From Syntrophomonadaceae bacterium (lineage in GTDB: Bacteria; Bacillota_D; Dethiobacteria; DTU022; UBA8154), in contig SKMY01000083.1 in assembly GCA_007120815.1 (NCBI GenBank), positions 1 through 10,137 on the forward strand: a stretch of DNA of 10,137 nucleotides. The letters run 5' to 3'. A program made the position numbers and the translations under genes. The notes under the pieces are model-generated. The model made no database searches and was not told where the DNA came from. It worked only from the letters and a program-made list of their open reading frames with translations. Below, piece after piece: positions 1-7,100 of the stretch; the first letter of the stretch is position 1, and every line of letters begins with the position of its first letter.

Positions 1-54
1 ATCCTCACAGTTGGCACAACCGGTACACTTATCCACGATAATTTTTGCTACCAT
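1..54 (-). CDS. 4Fe-4S ferredoxin-type protein, N-terminal fragment
   Basis: Only the first 18 codons are inside the window; the gene continues past the left edge. The start is ATG at 54-52, preceded by a purine-rich SD-like stretch (GGGAGGGGAAAGG). The translation begins MVAKIIVDKCTGCANCED. The CxxCxxC spacing right after a short beta-strand-like start is the opening of a classical CxxCxxCxxxC 4Fe-4S cluster site. Known of the family: such proteins carry electrons between oxidoreductases in the cytoplasm of anaerobes. Whether this is a free small ferredoxin or the first domain of a larger iron-sulfur subunit cannot be decided from 18 residues. It is transcribed divergently from lnt and has its own promoter. 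Confidence 0.8.
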   Translation of the reverse strand, partial: MVAKIIVDKCTGCANCED

Positions 55-99
55 ACCTTTCCCCTCCCAGTATTGGAATTTGAGCTAAAACCAATTAAT

Positions 100-128
100 A
101 TTAAACCATATTTCAGTTCAGCCGTCAA
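100..128 (-). promoter_or_regulatory. Sigma-A-type promoter for the ferredoxin-type gene
   Basis: Read on the minus strand, TTGACG (128-123) is a five-of-six match to the -35 consensus. It is followed by exactly 17 nt and then TTTAAT (105-100), a five-of-six match to the -10 consensus. Transcription would begin near position 93 and give a leader of about 40 nt before the ATG at 54. No operator-like palindrome is evident. Confidence 0.6.
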
Positions 129-224
129 TCATTTTTGGGTTGGGTCATGTAACATTTTACTGCTTTCCCGCTGCTGCTTTTTCTGGTAAACTGTCAGGGA
201 AGCATTCTATTTAACAGGGGAAGG

Positions 225-1808
225 ATGGATGTTTTGCGTTTCGCATTATTATTTGCACGACCTTTGTGGCTCCCTTTTCTGTCCTCCATATTTATGATTT
301 TAAGTTTTCCCCCTTTTAACCAGGGGTACCTGGCCTGGCTGGGGTTAATTCCCCTGCTTTGCTACATTCAACTCTACGCCTCATCATGGAAGAAAGCTTT
401 TCTTGCCGGTTTTGCGAAGGGAATGCTTTTTTTTATTTACATTCACGGCTACATGGCCCTTTCAGTGGATTTTTTCTTTCCCCCCATGATGGGATACCTG
501 GTGGTCCTGTTGGGCTCGGCTTATTCCGCTTTATTTACCGGTCTTTTTGGCTTAATATTTTTTTATGCCGCACGGGGCAACAAATCCTTCCTTTCCTCCC
601 TGGCAGGCGCATCGGCCTGGGTCTTACTGGAATACCTCCGTTCTCTTGGGCTGCTGGGACATACCGGCGGATTTTTGGGTTACAGCCAGATCCCGTACCC
701 CTACCTGCTCCAGGCCGCCTCGGTGTACGGATACTGGGGGCTGCCCTTTGCCATGGTTATTTTTCAGGCAGCGGCCTGCTTATACCTGTTTTCCGACAGG
801 AATAAAAAAATAACCGCGAACTTATATGCCTCTTTGGTTGTTCTGCTTTTGGTTCTAAGCATTGGTATCAGCGCACCTGCTTTTTTCCCGGAAGAAAAAG
901 AAGATAACTCCCTGGCTTTTTTGCTTGTCCAGGGGAACATCCACCAGAAACATGTCCTGGAACCCGGGCGGGCTCCTGAAAACTTTCAGCGTTACCTGGA
1001 TCTGACTAAAGCAGCGTACCTGGAGCACGACAAAGCCGACCTGGTTGTCTGGCCGGAAACGGTTTATTCAAGCAGCGTTGCCCGGCGTTACCCCGATGCA
1101 GAAGGGGCCCTTTCCCGGCTGGCAGCAGATATCCAAAGCCCCATTCTTTTTGGCGCCATGCATCAGGACCCGGTGACCGGTCATCATTTTAATTCTATTT
1201 ACTTGCAAAAACCTGGCCGGGAACGCTGGGAAACCCAGCGTTACGATAAAATCCGCCTGGTCCCCTTTGCCGAATACTTCCCCTTTCCCGATCTTTTAAA
1301 CCGGTTCTGGGACATTCGCATCAATCTGGGGCTCTACAGCCGGGGAGAGAACATCGAAGTTTTTGAAACAGATACGAAAGCAGGAACGGTTTCTTTTGGC
1401 GGGGTGGTATGTTTTGAGTCGTACTTCCCCCAACCGGCCCTGGATACGGTTCGCAAAGGAGCAAAACACCTCTTTATCTTGACAAACGATGCCTGGTTCA
1501 TGGAAAGCATCGGGTTGGACCAGCACGCGGCGGTGGGCGCTATGCGAGCAGTAGAAACCGGTGTTGGGGTAACCCAGGTGGCCAACACCGGTTACACGGT
1601 TTCTTATGATTATACCGGCCGCAAAGTCTTTCAACTCCCTGCCTGGCAAGAAGAGTTCGGCATTTTGGAAACGGAACTTCCCAGAAGAACGACGCTCTAC
1701 CGGCTTTGGGGAGACTTCTTCCTCTGGCTCTGCCTGATCCTAGCCGCCATTTGGGCCGCACACCCCCTTCTAAGTAAGCGGGGAGTTACCGGCAGTAAAT
1801 ACCCTTGA
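225..1808 (+). CDS. lnt: Apolipoprotein N-acyltransferase
   Basis: Predicted to transfer the third acyl chain from a phospholipid to the N-terminal cysteine of diacylglyceryl lipoproteins, at the outer face of the cytoplasmic membrane. Residues 1 to about 220 form hydrophobic membrane segments, including the family-like HTGGFLGYSQ stretch near 146-155. A nitrilase-fold domain follows from about 230 to 485, and a last membrane helix lies at about 493-513. The catalytic triad known from E. coli Lnt (E267, K335, C387) is matched by E278 (WPETVY), K342 (YDKIRLVPFAEYFP) and C396 (VVCFES). E350 and E398 match the accessory glutamates. The length of 527 aa fits the family. The ATG at 225 follows AGGGGAAGG. 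The 3' end overlaps the convergent F420-ligase-like gene by 23 bp. Lnt is uncommon in low-GC Gram-positives but occurs in some Clostridia. Confidence 0.95.
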   Translation: MDVLRFALLFARPLWLPFLSSIFMILSFPPFNQGYLAWLGLIPLLCYIQLYASSWKKAFLAGFAKGMLFFIYIHGYMALSVDFFFPPMMGYLVVLLGSAYSALFTGLFGLIFFYAARGNKSFLSSLAGASAWVLLEYLRSLGLLGHTGGFLGYSQIPYPYLLQAASVYGYWGLPFAMVIFQAAACLYLFSDRNKKITANLYASLVVLLLVLSIGISAPAFFPEEKEDNSLAFLLVQGNIHQKHVLEPGRAPENFQRYLDLTKAAYLEHDKADLVVWPETVYSSSVARRYPDAEGALSRLAADIQSPILFGAMHQDPVTGHHFNSIYLQKPGRERWETQRYDKIRLVPFAEYFPFPDLLNRFWDIRINLGLYSRGENIEVFETDTKAGTVSFGGVVCFESYFPQPALDTVRKGAKHLFILTNDAWFMESIGLDQHAAVGAMRAVETGVGVTQVANTGYTVSYDYTGRKVFQLPAWQEEFGILETELPRRTTLYRLWGDFFLWLCLILAAIWAAHPLLSKRGVTGSKYP

Positions 1809-2964
1809 CCAAAACCACGGGAGTTCCAGCATCGGCAGACCCGCTAATTAAATCGGCCAGGCTGGAAAGCACATCCTCCATGCGTCGGGGTGTCGTTCCT
1901 TCAGCTTTAATGCAGTTGGCTTCTCTTTTCTTCTTTGCCTCCTGGGTGACAAGATCCAGGATTTCTTGCTCGCATTTGCCCTCCTCATGATGTAGATCGA
2001 CCAGGTATTTAAACTTGACTCCCTCCCGCAAGACCTTTTTTACATCGGGTGTGGCTCCAAAGGCAGGTTGAGGATCAGCCAATTCATATATTCCACTGCT
2101 AGGGTCTTTGTATGCACCGTCTCCGTAAACAATAACCTCCACCGATTTGCCCAGTTCCCGGCGAATCAGGGCTTGCACATCCCAGGCAAATTTATCCCCT
2201 TCCCGGGGAGCCAGCTTTAGTTTGTTACCCGATGACATGTTGCTTCCCAAAAGACCCCACTGCGACCATGGGCCACCTTTATCCACATTGCATAATTCCT
2301 GGAGAGTAATAACCTTTTTTACGTGGGGGGCCACACGTTTTCTTGTTTTCTCTTTTTTATGAATATCGGCTGCAATAACCGCATGGGGGGAAAAATCGGC
2401 AATTTTAACCGGGTCGTTGGAAAGGTAAATTGTGGGGCGGGCTCCTGCTTCCACAATAACATCCTGGTACAGGGCTATATAATTTACGCCTGTGAGGGGG
2501 TGGGTAAAGTCCCCGCCCAAATCACCGGGTGTAAGAAAGTCGCCTTTTTCTTCCTCCAAGCGTTCAGCAACGTCGTGAGGAATCAGTTGATTGCCTACTT
2601 CATCGTCCGGATATGAAAGCTGAACAATCACTTCACCCTGGGGAACGGCCTCGGCAATGGCCCTGAGTATCAAAGAAAAACGATTCCTGCTCAGGATGGG
2701 AAAAAGTACCCCGATGGTCTGGTCAGGCTGAAGGACGAGCTTTTCTCTAATCTCGCTGGCAACCTCTGCCGTTGACACATAATTGTTTTCCGCTCGAGCC
2801 ACGATGGATTCTGTAATGCACAAAGCGTCGCCATCGGAAAGCAGTTGGTCCCGGTCCACGTTTCGCACGGCTTCCAGGATCAGTTCAGGCAAATCACAGT
2901 CGGGCACAATAACACCCATTTTGATGCCGAAGGCACAGGGCCCAATATAGTCCGGCAACTTCAA
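1786..2964 (-). CDS. Coenzyme F420-0:L-glutamate ligase-like protein
   Basis: The 392-aa product resembles the CofE/FbiB-type F420-0:gamma-glutamyl ligase family. The best match is the N-terminal region, where 'MGVIVPDCDLPELI' followed by 'DGDALCITESIVARAEN' (about 16-60) parallels the family's opening, in which a dispensable substrate pocket precedes an 'is this pathway on' acidic loop. Later landmarks are LSRNRFSLILRAIA (about 90-103) and VIVYGDGAYKDP (about 278-289). Archaeal CofE, which adds glutamate to F420-0 using GTP, is about 250 aa, so this is the longer form found in Firmicutes and its substrate is uncertain. No other F420 biosynthesis gene is in the window. The start is TTG at 2964, supported by AAGGGGG (2979-2973) eight bases upstream; no in-frame ATG has a comparable SD. 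It has no membrane segment or signal peptide and is probably cytoplasmic. Confidence 0.82.
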   Translation of the reverse strand: MKLPDYIGPCAFGIKMGVIVPDCDLPELILEAVRNVDRDQLLSDGDALCITESIVARAENNYVSTAEVASEIREKLVLQPDQTIGVLFPILSRNRFSLILRAIAEAVPQGEVIVQLSYPDDEVGNQLIPHDVAERLEEEKGDFLTPGDLGGDFTHPLTGVNYIALYQDVIVEAGARPTIYLSNDPVKIADFSPHAVIAADIHKKEKTRKRVAPHVKKVITLQELCNVDKGGPWSQWGLLGSNMSSGNKLKLAPREGDKFAWDVQALIRRELGKSVEVIVYGDGAYKDPSSGIYELADPQPAFGATPDVKKVLREGVKFKYLVDLHHEEGKCEQEILDLVTQEAKKKREANCIKAEGTTPRRMEDVLSSLADLISGSADAGTPVVLVKGIYCR

Positions 2965-3069
2965 TATTTTTACCCCCTTGACAGTAAATTAAAGACCAAC
3001 AACGATTTAACGAAAACCCCATCGCACAATATCAATAATAAATCCTCTGTGAAGACGGCTAAAAAGACC

Positions 3070-3096
3070 ATTATACCTTCAATATTCATGCCTCAA
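3070..3096 (-). promoter_or_regulatory. Possible promoter for the F420-ligase-like gene
   Basis: On the minus strand a perfect -10 hexamer TATAAT (3075-3070) lies about 105 bp upstream of the TTG start. The best -35-like hexamer, TTGAGG (3096-3091), is only 15 nt away, which is short. The -10 is convincing and the -35 is weak. The AT-rich leader between here and 2980 shows no clear riboswitch fold. Confidence 0.4.
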
Positions 3097-3177
3097 CATC
3101 CTGCAAAAAAATAAAGAATGCACGCTCATTTGTAAAAAACCTTCCCCCTAGCGCCGCGATGCTGCTGACAAAAACCC

Positions 3178-3206
3178 TTGTGATGAACGGAAACCTTTTG
3201 TATACT
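3178..3206 (+). promoter_or_regulatory. Sigma-A-type promoter for the structured leader and Nudix gene
   Basis: TTGTGA (3178-3183, four of six) is followed by exactly 17 nt and then TATACT (3201-3206, five of six). The expected start of transcription is near 3213, which coincides with the left arm of the first hairpin of the GC-rich structured region. A 7-bp inverted repeat, CGGAAAC (3188-3194) and GTTTCCG (3225-3231), brackets the -10 and start site. It could be an operator or part of the RNA fold. Confidence 0.55.
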
Positions 3207-3211
3207 TAGTA

Positions 3212-3403
3212 TGGGAAGAATGGCGTTTCCGCTTCCCAGGTATCGGCTCCGGTTGCTCTTCGCGGAAAAGCGCATCAGGCTCAGTTCAAGCTTCCGCCGG
3301 CCGACCTGCAAACTTAAGCGTCCTGCTACGGGTTGCAGGCGGCGGGCGTCCATGCCCGCCGGGCCGGCTTTAAGCTTTCACTTCGCCGGGCGCTTTTAGC
3401 CGC
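3212..3403 (+). ncRNA. GC-rich multibranched structured element, unidentified RNA class
   Basis: The stretch is clearly richer in GC than its surroundings and packed with nested inverted repeats. A first hairpin pairs TGGGAAG (3212-3218) with CTTCCCA (3232-3238). An outer stem pairs GCGGAAAAGCGC (3262-3273) with GCGCTTTT (3390-3397) plus CCGC (3400-3403). Inside it AAGCTT (3288-3293) pairs with AAGCTT (3372-3377), and GCCGGCC (3296-3302) with GGCCGGC (3362-3368). These enclose two arms: CCTGCAA/TTGCAGG (3305-3311/3333-3339) and GGCGGGC/GCCCGCC (3341-3347/3354-3360). The result is a three-way junction just downstream of a promoter and upstream of a Nudix gene. I could not match it to RNase P, tmRNA, SRP, 6S, T-box, THF, cobalamin or ykkC-type consensus motifs. 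A structured leader, a stand-alone ncRNA or a non-autonomous repeat are all possible. Confidence 0.5.
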
Positions 3404-3433
3404 TTGACAAAGTCGCCGCTACAGGGAAGGCGG

Positions 3434-3510
3434 ACCTCCTCCAACAGGGTGGAGCGGATTAAGAAACCCATTTCCATCCCCTGCCCAAGGCCCGCAAGGG
3501 CCGTGGAGGT
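3434..3510 (+). promoter_or_regulatory. Possible SD-sequestering fold before the Nudix gene
   Basis: ACCTCC (3434-3439) is the exact complement of GGAGGT (3505-3510), an SD-like sequence just upstream of the Nudix gene. Between them, GGCCC (3489-3493) and GGGCC (3498-3502) form a tight hairpin closed by the GNRA tetraloop GCAA, directly stacked near GGAGGT. An alternative local pairing, CTCC (3439-3442) with GGAG (3451-3454), would compete with the long-range stem. This layout could switch ribosome access, but a second SD candidate, AGGGGG (3516-3521), lies outside the stem. No known ligand class is recognised. Confidence 0.35.
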
Positions 3511-3533
3511 TAGTTAGGGGGTTGTTGAATTTT

Positions 3534-3956
3534 ATGAGCATTCAGTGTGTGATGGCTTTTGTTTATGGAATTCCTGACAAGTGCGAGCCTGTTTATCTAT
3601 TGCTCAGACGAATCCCGAAGCTGGGAGGCTACTGGCAGCCTGTTACGGGTTTCGTTGAACAGGATGAGTCTTCCACCCAGGCCGCGCTGAGAGAAATTGA
3701 AGAAGAAACAGGATTTAACAACCCAAGACAGATTATGGATATCAATTACCGGTTTTCCTTTGAATTGGAAGATGCTGGCATCCGCTGTGATGTAGCTGTT
3801 CTAGCGGTAGAAGTTGAACACGCCCAGGTGGAATTAAGTGAAGAGCATACCGATTACCGTTGGCTTGGATACCAAAAAGCCCGGTCGCTTCTCTACTGGG
3901 AAAACAATAAAAGACCCCTGGATTTACTACACGGGATACTTCAGGAACATCCCTGA
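3534..3956 (+). CDS. Nudix hydrolase, NudB-like (possible dihydroneopterin triphosphate diphosphatase)
   Basis: The 140-aa product carries a perfect Nudix box (Gx5Ex7REUxEExGU) at residues 39-61, with G39, E45, R53-E54, E57-E58 and G60. Nudix enzymes hydrolyse a diphosphate linked to another group, using Mg2+ bound by the REUxEE glutamates. The phrase YWQPVTGFVE before the box, and EHTDYRWLGYQKARSLL with a basic stretch near the C-terminus, resemble E. coli NudB, which acts on dihydroneopterin triphosphate in folate synthesis. Substrate assignment in this family from sequence alone is unsafe. The start is uncertain: ATG 3534 is preferred, with AGGGGG 12 nt upstream, but in-frame TTG codons at 3522 and 3525 are closer to GGAGGT. 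The protein is cytoplasmic. It is expressed from a promoter about 330 bp upstream through a long structured leader and converges with nrdJ. Confidence 0.93.
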   Translation: MSIQCVMAFVYGIPDKCEPVYLLLRRIPKLGGYWQPVTGFVEQDESSTQAALREIEEETGFNNPRQIMDINYRFSFELEDAGIRCDVAVLAVEVEHAQVELSEEHTDYRWLGYQKARSLLYWENNKRPLDLLHGILQEHP

Positions 3957-4064
3957 CAAAGAGTGTGAACTGACCCATCACCGGAAGTTGGGATTTCTGT
4001 CCAAAATCACCGGGCACACCAAGATTTTTGGGGGTGAGTAAAAAAATGCGGTTTGAAAGATGAA

Positions 4065-4094
4065 GCGCTGCCAATCGGGTTAGATGGGCAGCGC
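4065..4094. terminator. Hairpin between the convergent Nudix and nrdJ genes, possibly bidirectional terminator
   Basis: GCGCTGCC (4065-4072) and GGCAGCGC (4087-4094) form a perfect 8-bp GC-rich stem with a 14-nt loop, 25 bp past the nrdJ stop and about 110 bp past the Nudix stop. On the plus strand it is followed by T-rich sequence with runs of five T. On the minus strand a run of seven T lies about 17 nt away. The T tracts are not directly adjacent, so termination is plausible rather than certain. Confidence 0.5.
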
Positions 4095-4119
4095 ATTTAT
4101 TGGTCGTTTTTAATTTTTC

Positions 4120-7100
4120 TTAACCGCAGGTGGTATAGCCGCAGTAATCACAGTAGCTGCAAAGGGCATCGGGAATCATGTAGCCGATCTTGCAGGAGGA
4201 GCACATGCGAATGTTTTTTGGCCCCCCGGCAGCATTCAATTTAAATCCGATTTTACCCGTAGCCGCCTTGGCCAGTTCCTGGCCAATAAAGTCTGTGCAG
4301 GACAGCACCGTGGTTTCCGGGTGCATAATGCAAGAGGGGCACTTTTCTTCTCGAAGCTTTTCCACAATTTCATGGATATCCACCCCGGCCCGAACGGAGA
4401 TAGAAATGATTTTAGCCAGGGCATTGGATAGAGGCGGGCAGCCCTCTTCTCCTACCGAGGTAAAAACCTCGCAAATTTGTTCCTGCCCATCCTCGGTTAT
4501 TTCCTTGTTTACCGTCACGTAAAGCCTACCGCAAAAGCCGATCTGCTTGCGCGTTGTCTGCCCGAAGGTGGTTTCCGGGCGCTCCCGGGGTACGGCGCCT
4601 CTCTCCCCGGGTGTCGTCGGATGTTCTGTCCTCGTTTTTTCCGCTGTAGAGGTGATAACCTGGCTTTCCCGGGAACCGTCCCGGTAGTAGGTGATGCCTT
4701 TCGCACCCCGGCGCCAGGCTTCAAAAAAAGCGTTTCGACAGTCTTCCAGGGTGGCTTCGTTTGGCGCATTAATAGTTTTGGAAACCGCATTGTCCACCCA
4801 TTTTTGCATAATGGTCTGCATCCGAATATGGTCCAGGGGAGAGATGTCGTGAGCGCAGAGAAAGAGCCTCCGGAGCGAGAGCGGTATCTCGGCAATATCC
4901 TGAATTCCATGGGGGCCTTTTTCACCAATGGTATCCTTCAGCGCCTCCGGAAGGTCTGTATTCATATGGGCCTGCCACATCAACTCAAAGACGCTGTCAA
5001 TCTGGACAAAACGGTCATCCATAATGTTGCGGGCAAAACCCACGCCAAACAGGGGCTCTGCGCTGGGTGATGCGTTGGCAAAAATGGACAGGGAGCCCGT
5101 TGGGGCAATGGTCGTTGTTGTGGCGTTGCGCTGGGGCAGATCCAGGCGATCCCAGATGGAACCGGCAAAATTGGAGAAAGGTCCGTGTTCCTCGGCCAAC
5201 TGCCAGGAAGCCACCTTGGACTGGACAGTGATCTCCCGCATGACGTCTTCTGCTGCCTGGAAACCTTCTTCGGAATTATAGGTAATGCCCTGCCAGATCA
5301 GGTACTGGGCCAGACCCATAATACCCAAACCGATCTTGCGGTTCCCCTTCATGGTTATTTCAATGGCTTCCACCGGGGACATGTTCCGGTCGAGCACCCG
5401 GTCCAAAAACAGCGTGGCAGCATGGGTAACCAGGCGAATTTTTTCCCAGTCGGGGACGTACGAGCCGCCTTCTTTTTTCACCAGGCGCGCCAGGTTGATA
5501 CTGCCCAGGTTGCAGCTTTCGTAAGGTAAAAGTGGTTGTTCCCCACAGTTGTGTACCACCATGCCATTAGCAATGAAGGAGCGCGTTACCGGCTCTTGGA
5601 GGTCGTAAACCTTTTCAATGCCTAGAAATTCAACCTCTTTTACTTCATCGACAAACCGGTCCGCGCAAAAAGCCTGCTTATTAAACTGTTTTATCGTTCC
5701 CTCGTGCTTTGAACCCAAAAAGCCGATCTCCTGTAAGAAAAGAGGCAGGCTGTCTCTGGAAACCTGAAGTTCAAACAACTTTCCATCCGATATATATGCC
5801 CTGGTCTTTCCTTCAATAGACGTATATTCAAAAACATTGCGGGGTTTCCGGTACCGCCGGTAAAGCGTGCTTTTAATTCCCAGATTTAAAAGAAGCAGCT
5901 GCACCTGTTGAAGCAGGAGTTCCGATTTTGATGTCAACCGCCCGTAAGCGGACTTGCCCTGGGCAAACCGGGCCGTTCCATCAGCTGAGAAAAGCCCTCT
6001 TAAGAAACCTTTAACCGCTGCTTCTGTAGCCGTCAAAACCGACCAGGGCACACGCTTTTCTGAAGCTGCAGCAGGTATAACGCCCAATGAAACAAAAAAA
6101 TCGACAAAAAACTTGGAATGGTAGCTCAAGTGAATGCATCCGTTTTTTCCACGGACTTCTTTCAAAGGTTTACCATAATATTCGTCAAGGATGGGTTTTA
6201 AATATGAAAAAACAGGCTGAACTGCACGGCCGAAACAAAAACCAACTCGTTCATCACCCGGGGCCGTGCGGAGCCAGCCATCCCCAACGAGCCAGCCCAA
6301 AACTTCACCAAGGCGGGCACTCCATTGGTGAGGAAGGTTAAAACAATATATCCTGCCATTTTTTCCTTTTATCCGGTTATTGACCGTAACGGGTAAAATG
6401 TCATCCCGGTTAAACGTTCCCCGGCCTGATTGAATGAAAACGCCTTCTCCTTCAAGTAATTCTTGCACAGGCTTCCAACCCGAAGCCGTTAATATCCGGT
6501 GATCACCGGTTGCTTTAAGGGTGTATCCGGACCGCGTTTTCAACCGGTAAACGGGTTTTTCCCCTTGTTTAAAGAACCGGTTTACCGGTCGAAGGGTGGT
6601 AGAATTCCTGGAGTAGGCTTCGGGAGGTGTTCTTCCCAAAACATTTATCCCCTCAGCCTTATGCAGCATTTCCCCTTCCATGGCCAATACACGATCATCG
6701 GTTAAAACCCGGATTCGGCTTTTTCCACAAAGCCGTTCCATGGTTTCCAGGCCGTTTTCAGTAGATACCAACATATCACCGGTAATACAGGGATTTGTGG
6801 CTTCAATATCACCCAGGTGGGGGGTGGGGTTTTCCTTGTTGATGGCGTCAAAAAACAAAAGGCCGGGCTCTCCGTTTAAGTGGGCATTCTCTGCAATGCG
6901 GTTAAAAACCTCCCGGGCCTTGAGCTTTTGCCCGATGGGGGTGCCGTCCCGTGAGTCCAAAAGGTCGTACTCCAGGTCTTGTTCCACGGCCCGCATAAAG
7001 GTATCATCCACCCGTACGGATATGTTAAAGTTGCTCAATTCGCCTCCCTGGCGCTTGCTATCGATAAACTCCATAATATCTGGATGATCATACTGCAGCG

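Noticed and set aside
3126..3353. 75-codon minus-strand open frame upstream of the F420-ligase-like gene
   Set aside because: It has no SD, crosses the inverted repeats and the plus-strand promoter, and has no recognisable motif.
3211..3399. 62-codon open frame across the GC-rich structured region
   Set aside because: Its ATG coincides with the predicted transcript start, there is no SD, and the Arg/Pro-rich translation is what GC-rich hairpins give by chance.
3401..3430. GGGAAGGC-like string recalling part of the cobalamin riboswitch
   Set aside because: The conserved B12-box and the other core elements are absent, and the downstream gene has no link to cobalamin.
3434..3470. AGGGTGG in the Nudix leader, resembling the T-box antiterminator sequence
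   Set aside because: The T-box core continues as N-ACCGCG with a complementary arm and a terminator. Here AGGGTGG is followed by AGCGG, no such arm or T-tract follows, and a Nudix gene is not a typical T-box target.
4477..5070. 197-codon plus-strand open frame opposite nrdJ
   Set aside because: It lies wholly antisense to conserved NrdJ sequence, has no SD, and its translation resembles no protein I know.
6087..6341. Plus-strand open frame within the intein region
   Set aside because: It is antisense to the endonuclease part of the intein, which has clear block C-E motifs on the minus strand.
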